Both the position numbers and the translations under genes were made by a program. The notes beneath the pieces were generated by a model. The model was not told where the DNA came from. It was given only the letters and a program-made list of their open reading frames with translations, and did not search any database. A stretch of 64,000 nucleotides of DNA from Warburgia ugandensis (Eukaryota; Streptophyta; Magnoliopsida; Canellales; Canellaceae). Of the stretch, positions 14,855 through 26,539 are shown piece after piece. The stretch covers positions 4,870,001-4,934,000 of the forward strand of contig CP141135.1 of assembly GCA_035236585.1 (NCBI GenBank). Reading direction: 5' to 3'. Every line of letters starts with the position of its first letter. Position 1 is the first letter of the stretch.

Positions 14855-16867
14855 TACCCCCAACCAGCATTTTGCTAGTTCCGAGCAAAACATACGGACA
14901 ACTATTTTATACAAAACTGGTACAAGGTGCTACTTTCGTAGATACTCACAATTGCATTTAGCATATGCAACAAGCCCTTAAACCGCTAGGTTACCCCTAG
15001 TGGACTAGTTAGGCCTCGTGAGTGTTTGCAGTGAATATATCCACAAAATTCAGTAAAGTCGAGTTCCTTATTTTATCTCAGAGAATCCTCATTCATTATC
15101 AATTTTACTAGTTGTTCACAACTTAATAAAGAGGATTTGACAATTTTACACACTATACACATATTAAAGATATTTTATTTGAGCTATTCCCAGGAGTACA
15201 TATGTGTGTGTACATCTATATAAATCTTGACTTCTAATTGGATATGCTTATATTCCATTGGAAATATGCCTTGACCTCAAATCCTTACAGGTATACGCTC
15301 AAAAATAAAACTCTCAGATAAGGGGTTAAGCATATTTCTCTCATTATGTGATTGAATCCAACCAACTAATGATTCACATAATTCTTTTCAACGCTTATGA
15401 GACAAAGGAAAGTGATCCATAAGAGTGGATGTTATCACCAAGAATATTAGGGGTCTATTACCTTAATTCTTTTTTTTTTTTATCTCCTCTTTAAGGCTAT
15501 GTCCACCTAAGATCAATAGGCATTTACTTTAGGACAAAATGTAGGCTTATGACAGGTTTAGAAAAAAAAGGTATAAAGATTTCAAAGGTTCAAAATTGAG
15601 TAGATGTCTTCAATGAATATCTACTAAGACAATTTTTCTTTTGATTTGTACTTGAAGTGAATTTCTCTTTCAAATTTTGGCCTTTCTTTTTCTTTTATTA
15701 TTATTATTTTTTCTTTAGAAGAAAGACATTTAATTTTTTCTCACTTCTTTGACTTTTTTTGTCCTTTTTTTGAATTTTTTCTACTCTACTCATTTTGAAG
15801 AAGGGTAGTGGTTATTTATTTTAATGGGTTATTCTAGGTTAAGGTGAATGGGGTTAAGAAAGAAAAAGGCTTAATAACATGCTCAAAAGGCTAACTAGTG
15901 GTATACTATGTTAGGTAGGCTTTATGTCTCTAAGCTGAGCATGGATGGCCTATATCATTTCTTAGGTTTCCTAAAACCTATCAGATTTAATAAATTTCTA
16001 GAATTAAAGCTATTACTCCTCTTTATTTTTTATGTTTAACCAAAACAAGGGTAACAGGATCACACTAATGTATGTACGTTGAAAAAAGTGTGGAATTATT
16101 TATAACTCTAGAAAAGAAGATAGTCTCAAACTCTCACTAAGTTATAAGTCTCCACTGATTTTCCTCAGGGTTTCTAAGTCATACCTCTATATTAGTCTTG
16201 ATTATGTGCTGTATGTAAATGGTTTTCGAGAATTAACTTTCATAAAATGCTTTAACACATGCATAACATGCAAAACTAATCATATGCATTCCTATTAAGA
16301 AGTGAAAATATTACATTTACTAAATTTTGAACATCCAGTTCTCATCATAGTAAGGGAATTCTACTTTAAAAACTCTTTTTTTCTTTTCAAAAAAAATTTC
16401 AAAATTTTTTTTTCATAGAAAACTCAAAAATCTCTAGTGCAACCCTCCTACTCGTCAAATACATGTATATTATTCTTTGCCCTCTAATGATAAGGGAGAT
16501 GGTGAGTATCCCAAACAGAATTAAGTGCCATAACAATACTTATTATAACTGAGATTAAGTACTGTAACTTGGCGATGCCTTAAGAAGAACTTTTCCCATG
16601 CAAACGTTTATCCCTTTTTCCTCATTTTGATCCCTTTCTTACTCGCCCTTTTTTCTTTTTAAATGGATGTTTTCTTACTAGACATATTCATCTGATTGAA
16701 ATGACAGTGCTTAACAGTGGGGTTAAACGATGAAAGAAAATATGAGATTGAAGAATCAAGTGTGGCCCATTGTTGCAAATGGATACGCATGACTTCACGT
16801 GAATGCCTAATTAGCCCACTTCTCCACCTAAACCACTTATTTCTTAACACTTTCTTTTTCCGATACA

Positions 16868-17005
16868 AGCGGCCCGTCCTAGTGCACAAAACTCCTGCCT
16901 ATACGCCACAAGGGCCTATAATACACAGTATTATCTTGTATTCTTACTAGAGGCTATTTCCATACCTTGAACCCGTGACCTCAAGCTCGCATGACAATAA
17001 CTTTT
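16868..17005 (-). mobile_element. Au-type SINE, antisense, internally deleted
   Basis: GGCCCGTCCTAGTGCACAAA, then CTCCTGCCTATACGCCACAAGG, then CTTGAACCCGTGACCTCAAG and ATGACAATAAC at the head end. The unit 2 copy at 38548-38698 keeps a stretch lost here. Confidence 0.8.
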
Positions 17006-17969
17006 ACGCCCCTCTTCTTCTTTTTCCAATTAAAACACAAATCAATCAATCTTTCACTCACAGTTTTACACATTCTCCTAAACCAGATATTGGCCAAAAG
17101 AGAGAGTGAGAACTTGAACCTGCAACCAAACATATTTTATAAAAGAAGCGCTAAGTTGTCTGCAAGCAACTGCGCTGGACACCTTTTAGTGTTTCTTTGT
17201 TAACTGTTACTATAGTATTGTTTGACTAATCCCTAAGATTTCACCCTTTCCATGATCATAAGATTTCAATTTGGGAAGGCTTTATTGAGGTGGATTAGAC
17301 GATGGATTAAGTAATCCATGAGTCGTGATTATTTTCCCCTGCTATTTCGAGTCTTATAACATAAATAAAATTATTCAACATAGACAAAATAGCCGAAGGC
17401 TTGGGGCTACGTTCTTAACTTATTTAACCTATGTATTAAAGCAGAGGCAAAATTCACTATTCATGAATAACTTAATGCCAAGCAACCCTTAATCCATGTT
17501 ATAGTGTTTTGTTATTGCTGTGCCAAACAGACCCTTTGCTTTGTAACGGATTAAGCTCATAAGCTAGCCTGGTTAACACACTACCTTATTTGCATTTTTC
17601 ACTCAATAGTGACTTGAGCGGGACCAAAATTAGGTTCACCCTTAGTAAGTAATTGTCCAATGTGAGTGAACCTGGTACCTAACGGAAGTACATTACAAAT
17701 ATGTGCCTTATGCACAAGGGACTGTTTGGCAGGGAATGACAAATCATGGACAAATAGGCGGTTAGTGGTCTGAAGCCTTGTTATTAGCACACTCAAAACA
17801 TAAACAAACAAGACATTTTTAAGTAATTGCCAACAGAATTGAAGTAGCCTTTGTCCTTGCCACTCACCTTTCTATAGCTAGAATACCAAGATCGTCAAAC
17901 AATCCGTTCCCTTAAGTCTCAAGATACCATTGAAATTGTTTAAATTGGAGAAAATCAAACAAAAATCAC
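17006..17969. other. Intergenic stretch downstream of L17
   Basis: No gene recognised. It holds the 3' UTR of the minus-strand L17 gene at its right end. Absent from unit 2 (part of the deletion there). Confidence 0.5.
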
Positions 17970-20900
17970 TTAAGAAGAAGTTCCACTGCGTAATGCTTGA
18001 CCTTTCCTTGGTTTCCTCTGAGCCAACTGGGTCTCAGGCTGCAACATCAAACTCGAATATGTCAATGACCTTCAATAAATTGAATCACAAGTCTTTGGTT
18101 CAAAAATAAATTTCAATATGGTAGCATCAACTGACAAGTAGTACACACTAGGGCCAAATGAATAACTGGGAACAGACAAAGTTCAACTTGACCTTTTTAG
18201 ACAAATGAATGAACAGGACACCAAAATCCCTATATCATTTTCAAATGAAAGCTCAACCGGAGAACCATTCTAAAGTTGCACTCACAATATACATAAAGAC
18301 TAAAAAACTCGCCACTAAGAGTACAAGCTCAAGAGAGGTGGAGAGAAAGGAGCACATGCCCCTTTTATCATACATGGTATTGTAGATCTAAGCTGTTCAT
18401 CATGGTCAAAATACCAACAATAGAAAATCCACGAGAAAGCAATGCATTTGAACGATCCTAACCATTTATTTTGGTTTTGAGAAAATTATTAAAAAAAGAT
18501 GTTCATGATTTTTTCCCTAAAGAAACATAGGCTAAAAATATCTAATGGGCATGAAATTTGACATCCAGCCTATCTAAGCCATTCTAAACATGGTGAATGG
18601 GTTAGACCTACAAAAAAGGGTTTTACCATGCATGAAAAAAAGGGTCTCTACTACTTCCTCTGCTCTTGAGCCTGTACTCTTACAGACACAAACTAATTTA
18701 GGCGCTGTGTGAGATTAAAAAATAGTACATGGATCAAGGAGTTACCTCTTTCTGCACTGGTGCTTCCTTTTCAGACAAAATCAACTCGATATGACAAGGT
18801 GATGACATGTAGGCTGCCATGACATATATGAGATCATTATAAGAGTGTTTTCATGAATTAAAAACTCAAGAAAAATATGATCTAGACTTACGATTGATTC
18901 TTCCATGGGCACGATATGTTCGGCGCCTCTGCTTCTGAGCTTGATTCACCTGGATGTGAGATACATATAGTGTATCAACATCTAGTCCTTTGACCTGCAA
19001 AAGATGACAGTAGCATATTAGTCCTTTGGCATACAAAGAGGTGCATAGCAGTAACAAGAAAGCAATGTGCCGTGACAAAACATACATCAGCATTGCTCTC
19101 AGCATTCTTAAGCAAGTCCAGAATGAACTTTGCAGATTTCACCGGCCAGCGCCCTTGTCCATTTGAATGGCGATTCTTTGCTTGTGCAGTGCGGCCAACA
19201 CCCCCACAAAATCGGCGGAAGGGGATGGCTTGTTTATGAGCAATGACGTCCTCAAGATATCTTTTAGCCTTGGCCAAAGGCAGCTTTCTAATTGCATGGG
19301 CTGTCTCCCTGGTGTTCTGAGAACAGAAACACAAGACATCACAGGTAAGGACATGGCATAAGACATATCATGAAATTCAGATGACTGAAAGGAGGGCACC
19401 CACACAAATGATAACATTAGAAACAGTTAGATGTTTACTAATTTCAGGATGTCCACAATAATGAAGGGGTAGAACACAAAGAAGTGAGAAAAGAACAACA
19501 TCACTGCCATTGAGTGCATGTTGTTTGAATTCCACATAGCAGCAAGAGCAGGTAAAACTGCTGTTACAATGTATGCTGGTAGAATTCCATATGTAGAATG
19601 AGCAGGTAACATTGATGCAGGTTATTGAAAGACATTAACTTTCTTAAACGAAGACAATAACATAGTAGGAAAACTTAAACTTGAAAAATCCAGCAGGCAT
19701 CAATTGAAAAAGCAACATAACTAGCCACTAAAGAGAAATGGTTTTTAACCACTGGATGAAATGTCTTCAGCACAAACAGCAAAGAACAATGTGACACAAC
19801 TCCATAAATTATTTAGCAGATTCCTAAAACAAATATGCTCCCAAATATGCAGGTCTTCTTGGTAGTTCTCACTGCTTTTGAGTGCAGTACAACATAAATA
19901 AATTATCACCAGGTGTAACCTAAGAACTACATATGAAAGGACACTAATAACATTGTCTGTCTATGGGGTCCACCTCATAATGTACTATCATTAACTGAAC
20001 CTTTTGCCATATCACACTAACAGAGGTTCACCCAATAACAACAGATTTGCTGTCCCTGAAGGTTACATGGGACCTATACGTGTAGACAACAGGACACTGG
20101 TTTTTTTCTTCAGGTTTAGTAATCATCACATGCACTTTTGAGCAGCAATGTTTCAATTGAAATGCTGATATTTATACTGGAGAAACAATCCGGTCACCAC
20201 ACAAGATATTATAAGCAATCATGTCCAAAATAAGATGAAGGAGATTAGACTTAGATGGTTTGGACATGTTCAAAGGAGACCAACAACGGCACCAGTTAGA
20301 AGGAGTGAGGCAATATAAGTTGAAGGTTCTAAAAGGGCAAGGAGAAGGCTCAAAAGAACGTGGATAGAAGTGGTGAGGAAAGACTTAAAAACTTTGGGAC
20401 TAAATGAAGCCATGGTATTTAATAGAGTGGAATGGAGGAATAAGATTCATGTGGCCGACCCCTAATTGGGATAAGGTCTTGATGATGATGATGATGATGT
20501 CCAAAAAAAGATAAGAACAAAATAACAATGGGCAGCTGGGCTGTAACTGCCCACTATGAGAATATACCATCATTTACTGAACCTTTTGCCATGACAAACT
20601 TCCAAAGGTTCACCCAATAACAATGGAATCAATTTTCCTGAAGTTTACGAGAGACCTACTCATGTAGACAGCAGGACCCTGCTTTTTTTTCCAGGAGTAC
20701 TAATACACAATAAACTTGATTATCAAAATAAACCGAGGAAGCTTGTTTTAACCAATCCCAAAATGACATTGTATACATTTTGACATAAGGTAGCCCTGGT
20801 AATAAAGAAGACCTGTTTAAATATGTCATTTTCACTCAACTAAGAATGTGTACATCCCGTAGCCCGACTTTCAACTTGAAGGCACCTTTTATGCCGCCAC

Positions 20901-22430
20901 TGGGCCAGAAGGGATTTTGGCAAAGAGACTCTGATAAGAACAAATTTGCAAATAACAAAACTACAGATTGCAAAAGGCCTCCACCTGCACATTAGACCCC
21001 ATAAAGAATGGACCAGAACTCGATGACAGTACATGTCAGGCATTAAATGGCTGGATATCTCAATATAGTGAACAAAATTTACAGTTGTGCAAGGTCCTCT
21101 TCAAATTTACCTAGCTTTAATCATAGTGCTCTACTTGGAATAACAACTCAGGGTCACAATTGATATCACCATCGCATTTCCTCTGTTCTCAGACTGATAA
21201 CACTAGAGAGATATTCTCCAACAGTAATTCCCAGTTAACATATAAAGTACTAGCTTTACCATAAAATACATCCAGTATTCATCAAGAACAGACTCTATGA
21301 AGAGAGTGTCATCACATGAAGCTGTGTCTTCTGGAAGTTACTTCTTGATTAGAAATTACAAGAGGTTTCAATAAAGAAACTAGCATTGCAAAAATGGAGA
21401 GCAAGTATACCACTTCCAAAAAAATACAGTTTTATAAAACCAATTTAAACTTTTTATTATGTTCCACCGTTTACTGAACCTTTTGTCACTTAGAAAACTA
21501 CAGAGGTTCACCCAATAACAATGGTAGCAATTTTCCTGAAGTTTACTAGATAACTGCTCTTAGAGACAACAAGCCCCTGCTTTTTTTCCCTCAGGTTTAG
21601 AAATCAAACCTAAAAACAAACAAAATGCAATCATGTGCATTTGTATTTCCACGTAAAGATTCAAAACTATCTCAAGTACGACCCACCTACTCTGATAACA
21701 AGCTTATAGCAAAATACAAAGATGCTACTCTAAAACTAAATAAATCAGCACCCCTAGCTGAAACGATTTTTTGTTTTGTCTCTGGAATGCAAAAGTCCTG
21801 TAGGTTAAATTATTATAGTATGTCCAAACAAGACTTCCAATCCCAAAATCGCAATTAACATCACCTAGAAATGTTCAATTAACCTCAGTTACTGTTTTTT
21901 TAAACAAATTAACGCAAGTTACATAAACACCGCATTATTCATCCGAATCCAAAAGGACCAAGATTTCAATCTCAGATTGCCCTTCTGTCAGCTTCCAAAC
22001 AAACCAAAATAAAGTCCTTGCTGAATGAAGATAAAAAATGCAAGTTCATACTCAAAGATAGGAACAAAACCACCCGATTTTCAAAATACCAACTGATCAA
22101 CAGAAATTCCAGCAAAATCTCAACTTCAGATCATTTTTCACCTTGAAGTGAACTCTGAGATCCGATCCCCTCGACTTGCAAGCTGGAAAAACAAGCAACA
22201 CATCCCAACATCAGAAACCAAACATAAAAAGCCCAAGATATTGCAAATCATAAGCGAAATATACGCACAGGAATCAAATACTTGGACTGAAAACCCTAGA
22301 TTTTATTTCATTTGGAAAGAAATAAACGAGGAAATGAAGTGCAGCTAGAAATTAGACCAAAACAAGGGAAGAACCCATTGGAAAGCTTACATTTGGTAGG
22401 ATTTCCTGGTTCCCTCGAGTACTTCACCAT
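17970..22430 (-). CDS. RPL17: 60S ribosomal protein L17 (uL22)
   Basis: Cytosolic large-subunit protein lining the peptide exit tunnel. Six exons on the minus strand, in order: 22391-22430, 22142-22182, 19086-19316, 18892-18994, 18746-18813 and 17970-18038. All have GT-AG borders and consistent phase, giving 183 residues, close to the family's usual size. Family sequence is visible throughout: [27 protein letters not shown], the [20 protein letters not shown] core, [18 protein letters not shown], then [17 protein letters not shown] and a basic tail ending LRSGTSS. The start is fixed by the MVKYSREP motif and the promoter just upstream. Intron 2 (19317-22141, 2.8 kb) holds an RTE fragment and three copies of a hairpin repeat. 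Unit 2 has only exons 1-2 (48146 leftward), so this is the functional copy in the window. Confidence 0.96.
19990..20115 (-). repeat. Hairpin repeat in L17 intron 2, copy A
   Basis: On + it contains CTGAACCTTTTGCCATATC, AGAGGTTCACCCAATAACAA and a T-rich end with CAGGTTTAGTAATC. GAACCTTT and AGAGGTTC can pair. Counterpart in unit 2 near 38968-39105. Confidence 0.8.
20237..20496 (+). mobile_element. RTE-type LINE 3' end fragment
   Basis: The frame reads [17 protein letters not shown], a stop, then the conserved RTE tail [20 protein letters not shown], followed by a GAT-trinucleotide 3' tail. Target duplications ATGTCCAAAATAAGAT (20221-20236) and ATGTCCAAAAAAAGAT (20497-20512) flank it. Unit 2 has a single copy of that site at 39201-39216, so the 5'-truncated insertion is later than the duplication. 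Confidence 0.9.
20570..20700 (-). repeat. Hairpin repeat in L17 intron 2, copy B
   Basis: ACTGAACCTTTTGCCATGAC, CCAAAGGTTCACCCAATAAC and a T-run then CCAGG. The GAACCTTT and AAAGGTTC arms are perfectly complementary. Counterpart at 39277-39405. Confidence 0.82.
21470..21600 (-). repeat. Hairpin repeat in L17 intron 2, copy C
   Basis: ACTGAACCTTTTGTCACTTA, CAGAGGTTCACCCAATAACA, then a T-run and CAGGTTTAG. Counterpart at 47203-47330. Same order and spacing logic as copies A and B. Confidence 0.8.
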
Positions 22431-22483
22431 GGCTGCCGCTGCAGAAGAACTGCTCGAGGGGGAAAGTGTACAACAGGAAATCT

Positions 22484-22530
22484 TGTTTTATAATAAGAAA
22501 GTTAGGGTTTTAGAACCCAACCCTAAAAGC
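22484..22530 (-). promoter_or_regulatory. L17 promoter: TATA-like site and telo-boxes
   Basis: On the minus strand, AAACCCTAA (telo-box, + coordinates 22502-22510) lies about 75 bases upstream of the ATG. A second CCCTAA-type site in opposite orientation lies at 22518-22527. A TATAAAAC-like element is between the telo-box and the gene (about 22486-22493). Telo-boxes are typical of plant ribosomal protein gene promoters. The unit 2 pseudogene keeps the telo-box at 48215-48223. Confidence 0.65.
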
Positions 22531-22899
22531 GGGCGGAAATGTAATCCTCGTATCGGGCCTTGTCAGCCGTCTATTTTACAACCTCGCCGTAAGAGCACTG
22601 CGGTTATCCAATGAAGAAAGCATTTGGGATGTGGGCCACGTGGTATATTGAAGATAGATCCACAACATGAACGATCTCGATCACTTTAATGAGGGGCCAC
22701 AATTACCTTTGATCGATTAAATGGTTTGGTGATCTAGATCGTTGATCTTCTAACGCATACCATGACAGACGATAGCCAAGAGAGGGACGTTAATCATATG
22801 CATTAAGGGGCCCACTACAAAAATGTTTTTCCCTTTTGTTCTTCCGGTGAGATTTCTTCCACCTTCTCTTGTGATATCTATAGTGAGACTGGGGTAGTG

Positions 22900-23819
22900 T
22901 ACATGTCTATAAAATTTCAGAAACTCGGATTGCTACCAATCCTGGTCTTCCACTTAGTTGCATGATCTACTAGCAATCTAGTACAAAAATAATTAAATAA
23001 ATATATCAAAATACAAAATAAAAAAAACATTAAAAAATGTCAAACTAACAGCAATTATAAACCTACAAAACAAAGATTTGGATTTCTCACTTCAAATAAA
23101 AATATATGTTTGCATAATGCATAGATTAAAGCAAACAAACAAAATTAAACTAATACTAAAAACATAAAAACATAAAATATAAAATTATTAATTAATATTT
23201 ATTTTCATCTTGGAGAATTATGAGAGAAAAAAATATATTTTTTGGCAGTAATATGTTAGTGATGAAGAACTCAAGAAGAAACAATGAGTTTATTATTATA
23301 TTTAAGTTCATGCTTTAGATAATAACCCATGATTAAGTTGCCAACTTTGGCCACTAAGTTTAATAACTATTCGACAAAAATTTTCAGTAAAACTTAGTAT
23401 ATATTACAATTAAATAACAAGGAATCTAATAGTATAGTTAGATTTTAACAAAAAATAATCAATAGTAATATATTCAATCATGAACATACTGTATTTATCA
23501 ACCTATACAATAATACTTGTTAAGCTTCTTTAATGAAATTTAAAATTTTAAACTTTGATTTCTTACTAAAAACTAATATAAAACTCTTTGTAACATAGAT
23601 TAGAGTATAATCAATGCTTTAGATCAATAAAAATACAATAAATTCAAAATATAATACCTGTTAAGCTTCTTTAATAAAATTCAATAATTTAAACTTTAAT
23701 TTCTCACTAAAAATTAATATAAAACTCTTTGTAACATATATTAGAATATAATCAATACTTTGGATAAAAAAAAATTCAAAAAAATTAATTTAAAATATAA
23801 GCAAAATGCAGTAACAATT
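22900..23819. other. Very AT-rich segment absent from unit 2
   Basis: About 0.9 kb of A/T-rich sequence with an imperfect tandem duplication: the 23514-23640 block (CTTGTTAAGCTTCTTTAAT start) recurs at 23652-23775. The matching place in unit 2 (near 48600) jumps straight from the L17 promoter flank to the block matching 23985. No coding potential. I cannot tell insertion here from deletion there. Confidence 0.6.
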
Positions 23820-25530
23820 ATGCAAACAACAATGAGTTGCAACCAATTTCGCATATTTCTACTGATTAACAAAGCAAGAAAGCACATACAAAATCCACCT
23901 GTTCACCATTGTTCGTCAAGAGAAGGGTAAAATTTTAAAACTTATTAGCTTATCCTCAAGTACGATCATCTAGTTTTTAAACATTGGATAACATTGTCCC
24001 CAAATTTAATTATGCATTTGGTCAGTTAGATAATTCTAAAGATTATATTAATGAGTGGTTCAAAGCTGCACCACCTAGGCAGGCAATGCATACAAGGCCC
24101 AAGAAAGAATTCACCAATACATGCTGCGATTACTAGCAATTCAGGCTTTATATAGGTGAATTGCAGCTTGCAATCTGAATTGAGTACGGTTTTTGGGGTT
24201 GTCACACCCTCGCAAGATTGCAACCTTTGTCCTGACCATTATAACACACGGGTTGCCCAGGGCATAAGTGGCAAATGACATGATGTCCTTCCGTCACACT
24301 AGAATAAAAGGGGTGATCTTGTAGTTTTTAGTCTATGAAGAAATGTTGTTAGGTGTTCTATTTTTTCATTGAGGCCGAATCTAAACCAATATTCAAAAAA
24401 TAGCTGCCCATATAACCGAATCTAAGAGTAAATAGAAAGTTAGATATAACTTGGATGTGAAGGGGAGCCTTAGCGCAATGGTATAAGTTGTCGTTATGTG
24501 ACCTTGAGGTTACAGGTTTAAGGCATAGAATCAACTTCTTGCAAAATGCAAAGTAAGGCTGCCTACTATACGCTCTTGTGATTTATCTCTTTCTGAGACC
24601 TTACATAGGCGAAAACTTCGTACACCAAGGCTGTCCTTATATTTATCCTCTTGAAGAGAAGTTTGATTTTAAACTCCGCTCCCACTAGAAATCCCGTCAC
24701 TTGTCAAGGGATACTTTTTGGAATAGCAAGGCATCGACTTTTGTTTGTATTATAATTGAGCAGGAGCAAAGTGGGACTGCCGGGCGAGGGCCAACTCATT
24801 ATTTGGAATGGTGTTTTTATTTGCTTAAAGTAATGAACAACCGGCTCCGCCCTCGGCCAATTTTCTAATAAACTTGACGAGCCTGTCTAGATGTGACCCA
24901 AGAGGATGACTGCCGATCACATAATATTTCAATTTTATGCTGAAAAATTAGTTAATTTGCATAAATTGAATTCTTTTGAAGATAATTGATGCCTCTCAAA
25001 CGTAGAAGAAATTTTAGCCGCTTTATCTTTTGGTCGGATTCAACTAAGTAGACTTAATTTTTTATCCTTAATTGATTTACAATCTCCAATCAAGGGCTGT
25101 ACTTTAGTCTCTAATTTATAAATACCCTAATAAATTAGAAAAAAACTAAAAAACAGGTCTCTCGGTTATCGATCAAATCTCTGTTTTTCATTAAATCTTA
25201 AAAAGTATAATAATCTCTCTTTTCCAAATTGCAATTTCAGTTACAAACCTCATCAAAGAAATTAAATGAAGATCTCTCTTTTGTTTTCTCTAACGCTTCC
25301 TATTATTTTTTGAACGAATACTTTACCGATTTATTCTTGAATTCGAACTTCACAACTATTGACCGAAACCATTTTCCACCTCTGCAAGGATAAGTTGGCC
25401 CTAAATTTCGATGATCCAAACGAGAAATTAATCTGATTGATCTAGTGCTAAGTTGTCAATGCTTTGAAAGATGATTCTAACCTTTGGATTGTAAATTGGA
25501 TGGTTAAAAAACAAGGGGGACCTTTTCTCT
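23820..25530 (+). repeat. Dispersed repeat family R, copy 1
   Basis: Shares order and sequence with 31136-33165 and with 48612-49545. Landmarks: CTACTGATTAACAAAGCAAG near the left end, AATGAGTGGTTCAAAGCTGC, GAACAACCGGCTCC, CAGGTCTCTCGGTTATCGAT, and ATTCTAACCTTTGGATTGTA at the right end. No coding region recognised. Confidence 0.85.
24463..24645 (+). mobile_element. Au-type SINE, sense
   Basis: Near-complete sense copy: head GGAGCCTTAGCGCAATGG, B-box-like GACCTTGAGGTTACAGGTTT, CTTGCAAAATGCAAAGTAAGG, then a diverged tail. It interrupts repeat R; copy 2 of R (near 31890) has no SINE at this place. Confidence 0.88.
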
Positions 25531-25770
25531 GTCAATTTTGGCAACTCAAGGCCAAAATCATCCAATGAAAGAGATTTTTAAAAATCAAAAAATTGTAAAA
25601 TAATTTTAAAATTCCAGAGATTTTAAAGCTTCCAAATTACCGAAATAAAATTTTATTCATATAATACTTGTAAATCCACCTCATTCTTTCTTTCATATTC
25701 TCCCTCGCCTTCCAGAAGTTTGTAAACATTTAACCAAGCCCACATATTCTCGAACCCGAACTTTAAGGAT

Positions 25771-26397
25771 CTATGCCCTCATCCCACGAGCTGCATTTGC
25801 ATGAAATATGGGGTTAGAAGAACAGTACTCCTCACTATAGTAAGACATAAATCTTCTAACAAACACAAATGCAGGTCCGGGTCGCCCCCAAGATGCAGGC
25901 TGCGGTGAAGCTGCCTGTGGAATAGACGCTCTTGATTCAGATAAAGTAGATTCACGTTGCGCTTCCAGATCCATCTCCATCCCGAGACTGACATAGTCTC
26001 TCCTGCGGAATTGCCCACTTAGCTCCCGCACTAGTGAAATGAAAGGCCAAACACAAGGTGCATAAACAATTGCTAGCCACCTCCCCAATGCTTTCTGTAG
26101 AGCAATTGCTAGTATAGAAGAGACGGCAAGAGTTGCAGATAGAAGGCCAGTGCAAGCAGCCAGGCGAGTGGCCCCAATGGAATTAGGGGAAGAGAAGGAG
26201 GCAGCTGATGTAAACAGGCACACAAGGGTCGAAAGCAGAGAAATTTTCATTAGCAGAGAAAGACCCACGATACTTCCTTGTTGCAAAAGAAAGCCAGTTG
26301 CAAAAGAGAGGACGAATGCAAAAACAGCCTGATTCACCACTTGTGCATTGAGAGTGGGATGGGAACTTGGATGTTGGGTGTAGGCAGTAGGAATCAT
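25771..26397 (-). CDS. Hypothetical four-helix membrane protein, copy 1
   Basis: Single-exon frame of 208 residues starting MIPTAYTQHPSSHPTLNAQV. A Met 34 codons upstream is also in frame, but that stretch covers the TATA box at 26487-26497, so the MIPT start is preferred. Four hydrophobic segments are visible at about residues 18-36, 42-68, 80-102 and 107-125. A polar tail follows, with LGMEMDLEAQRESTLSESRA and an aromatic/acidic MSYYSEEYCSS near the end, finishing in GMRA. No signal or catalytic motif recognised; family unknown. The intact paralog at 49715-50332 supports a real protein. Orientation matches L17, about 3.3 kb upstream of it. Confidence 0.75.
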   Translation of the reverse strand: MIPTAYTQHPSSHPTLNAQVVNQAVFAFVLSFATGFLLQQGSIVGLSLLMKISLLSTLVCLFTSAASFSSPNSIGATRLAACTGLLSATLAVSSILAIALQKALGRWLAIVYAPCVWPFISLVRELSGQFRRRDYVSLGMEMDLEAQRESTLSESRASIPQAASPQPASWGRPGPAFVFVRRFMSYYSEEYCSSNPIFHANAARGMRA

Positions 26398-26486
26398 TGT
26401 TCCTCTTGAGTAATCGGGGAAAGAAACTGAGATTTTACTCTCTCTTTTTCTTCTTTTGGTTGAAGGAGAGAGGAAGCAAATGCCCA

Positions 26487-26497
26487 CTTTTATAACC
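26487..26497 (-). promoter_or_regulatory. TATA box of membrane protein copy 1
   Basis: GGTTATAAAAG on the minus strand, 90-100 bases upstream of the chosen ATG. The same 11 bases are conserved at 50422-50432 upstream of copy 2. Confidence 0.65.
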
Positions 26498-26539
26498 ACT
26501 CATGAAAAGGGTTATGAATGGCTGAATGTCCGAAGAAGC

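Larger units (their letters stand above)
11944..16441 (+). mobile_element. Retroelement-like insertion with 5-bp target duplication and inverted LTR arms
   Basis: Starts TGTTAAGTGTTC and ends CTCTAGTGCA, with ACCCT at both flanks (11939-11943 and 16442-16446). Unit 2 has the uninterrupted site (GACTCTTACCCTCCTAGTCG, near 38161-38180). A primer-binding site at 13438-13455 implies a 5' LTR of about 1.5 kb. The first 400 bp recur inverted at 14453-14854. A 63-bp tandem duplication lies at 13138-13263. The block at 14219-14410 resembles 43493-43690 inside the inner solo LTR. No intact gag or pol frame, so non-autonomous or rearranged. Confidence 0.8.

Noticed and set aside
19990-21600. Annotating the three intron repeats as snoRNAs
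   Set aside because: A possible ANANNA hinge occurs only in one copy, and no consistent C, D or ACA box is seen. Left as a repeat with a hairpin.
22312-22614. Plus-strand frame over the L17 start, also open in unit 2 (48109-48402)
   Set aside because: It is antisense to L17 exon 1 and its promoter. The shared open frame is explained by recent duplication; no start context or domain supports it.
26398-26499. Upstream Met (MVIKVGICF) as start of membrane protein copy 1
   Set aside because: This stretch includes the conserved TATA box; the copy 2 upstream residues differ entirely until the shared leader. The MIPT start fits both.
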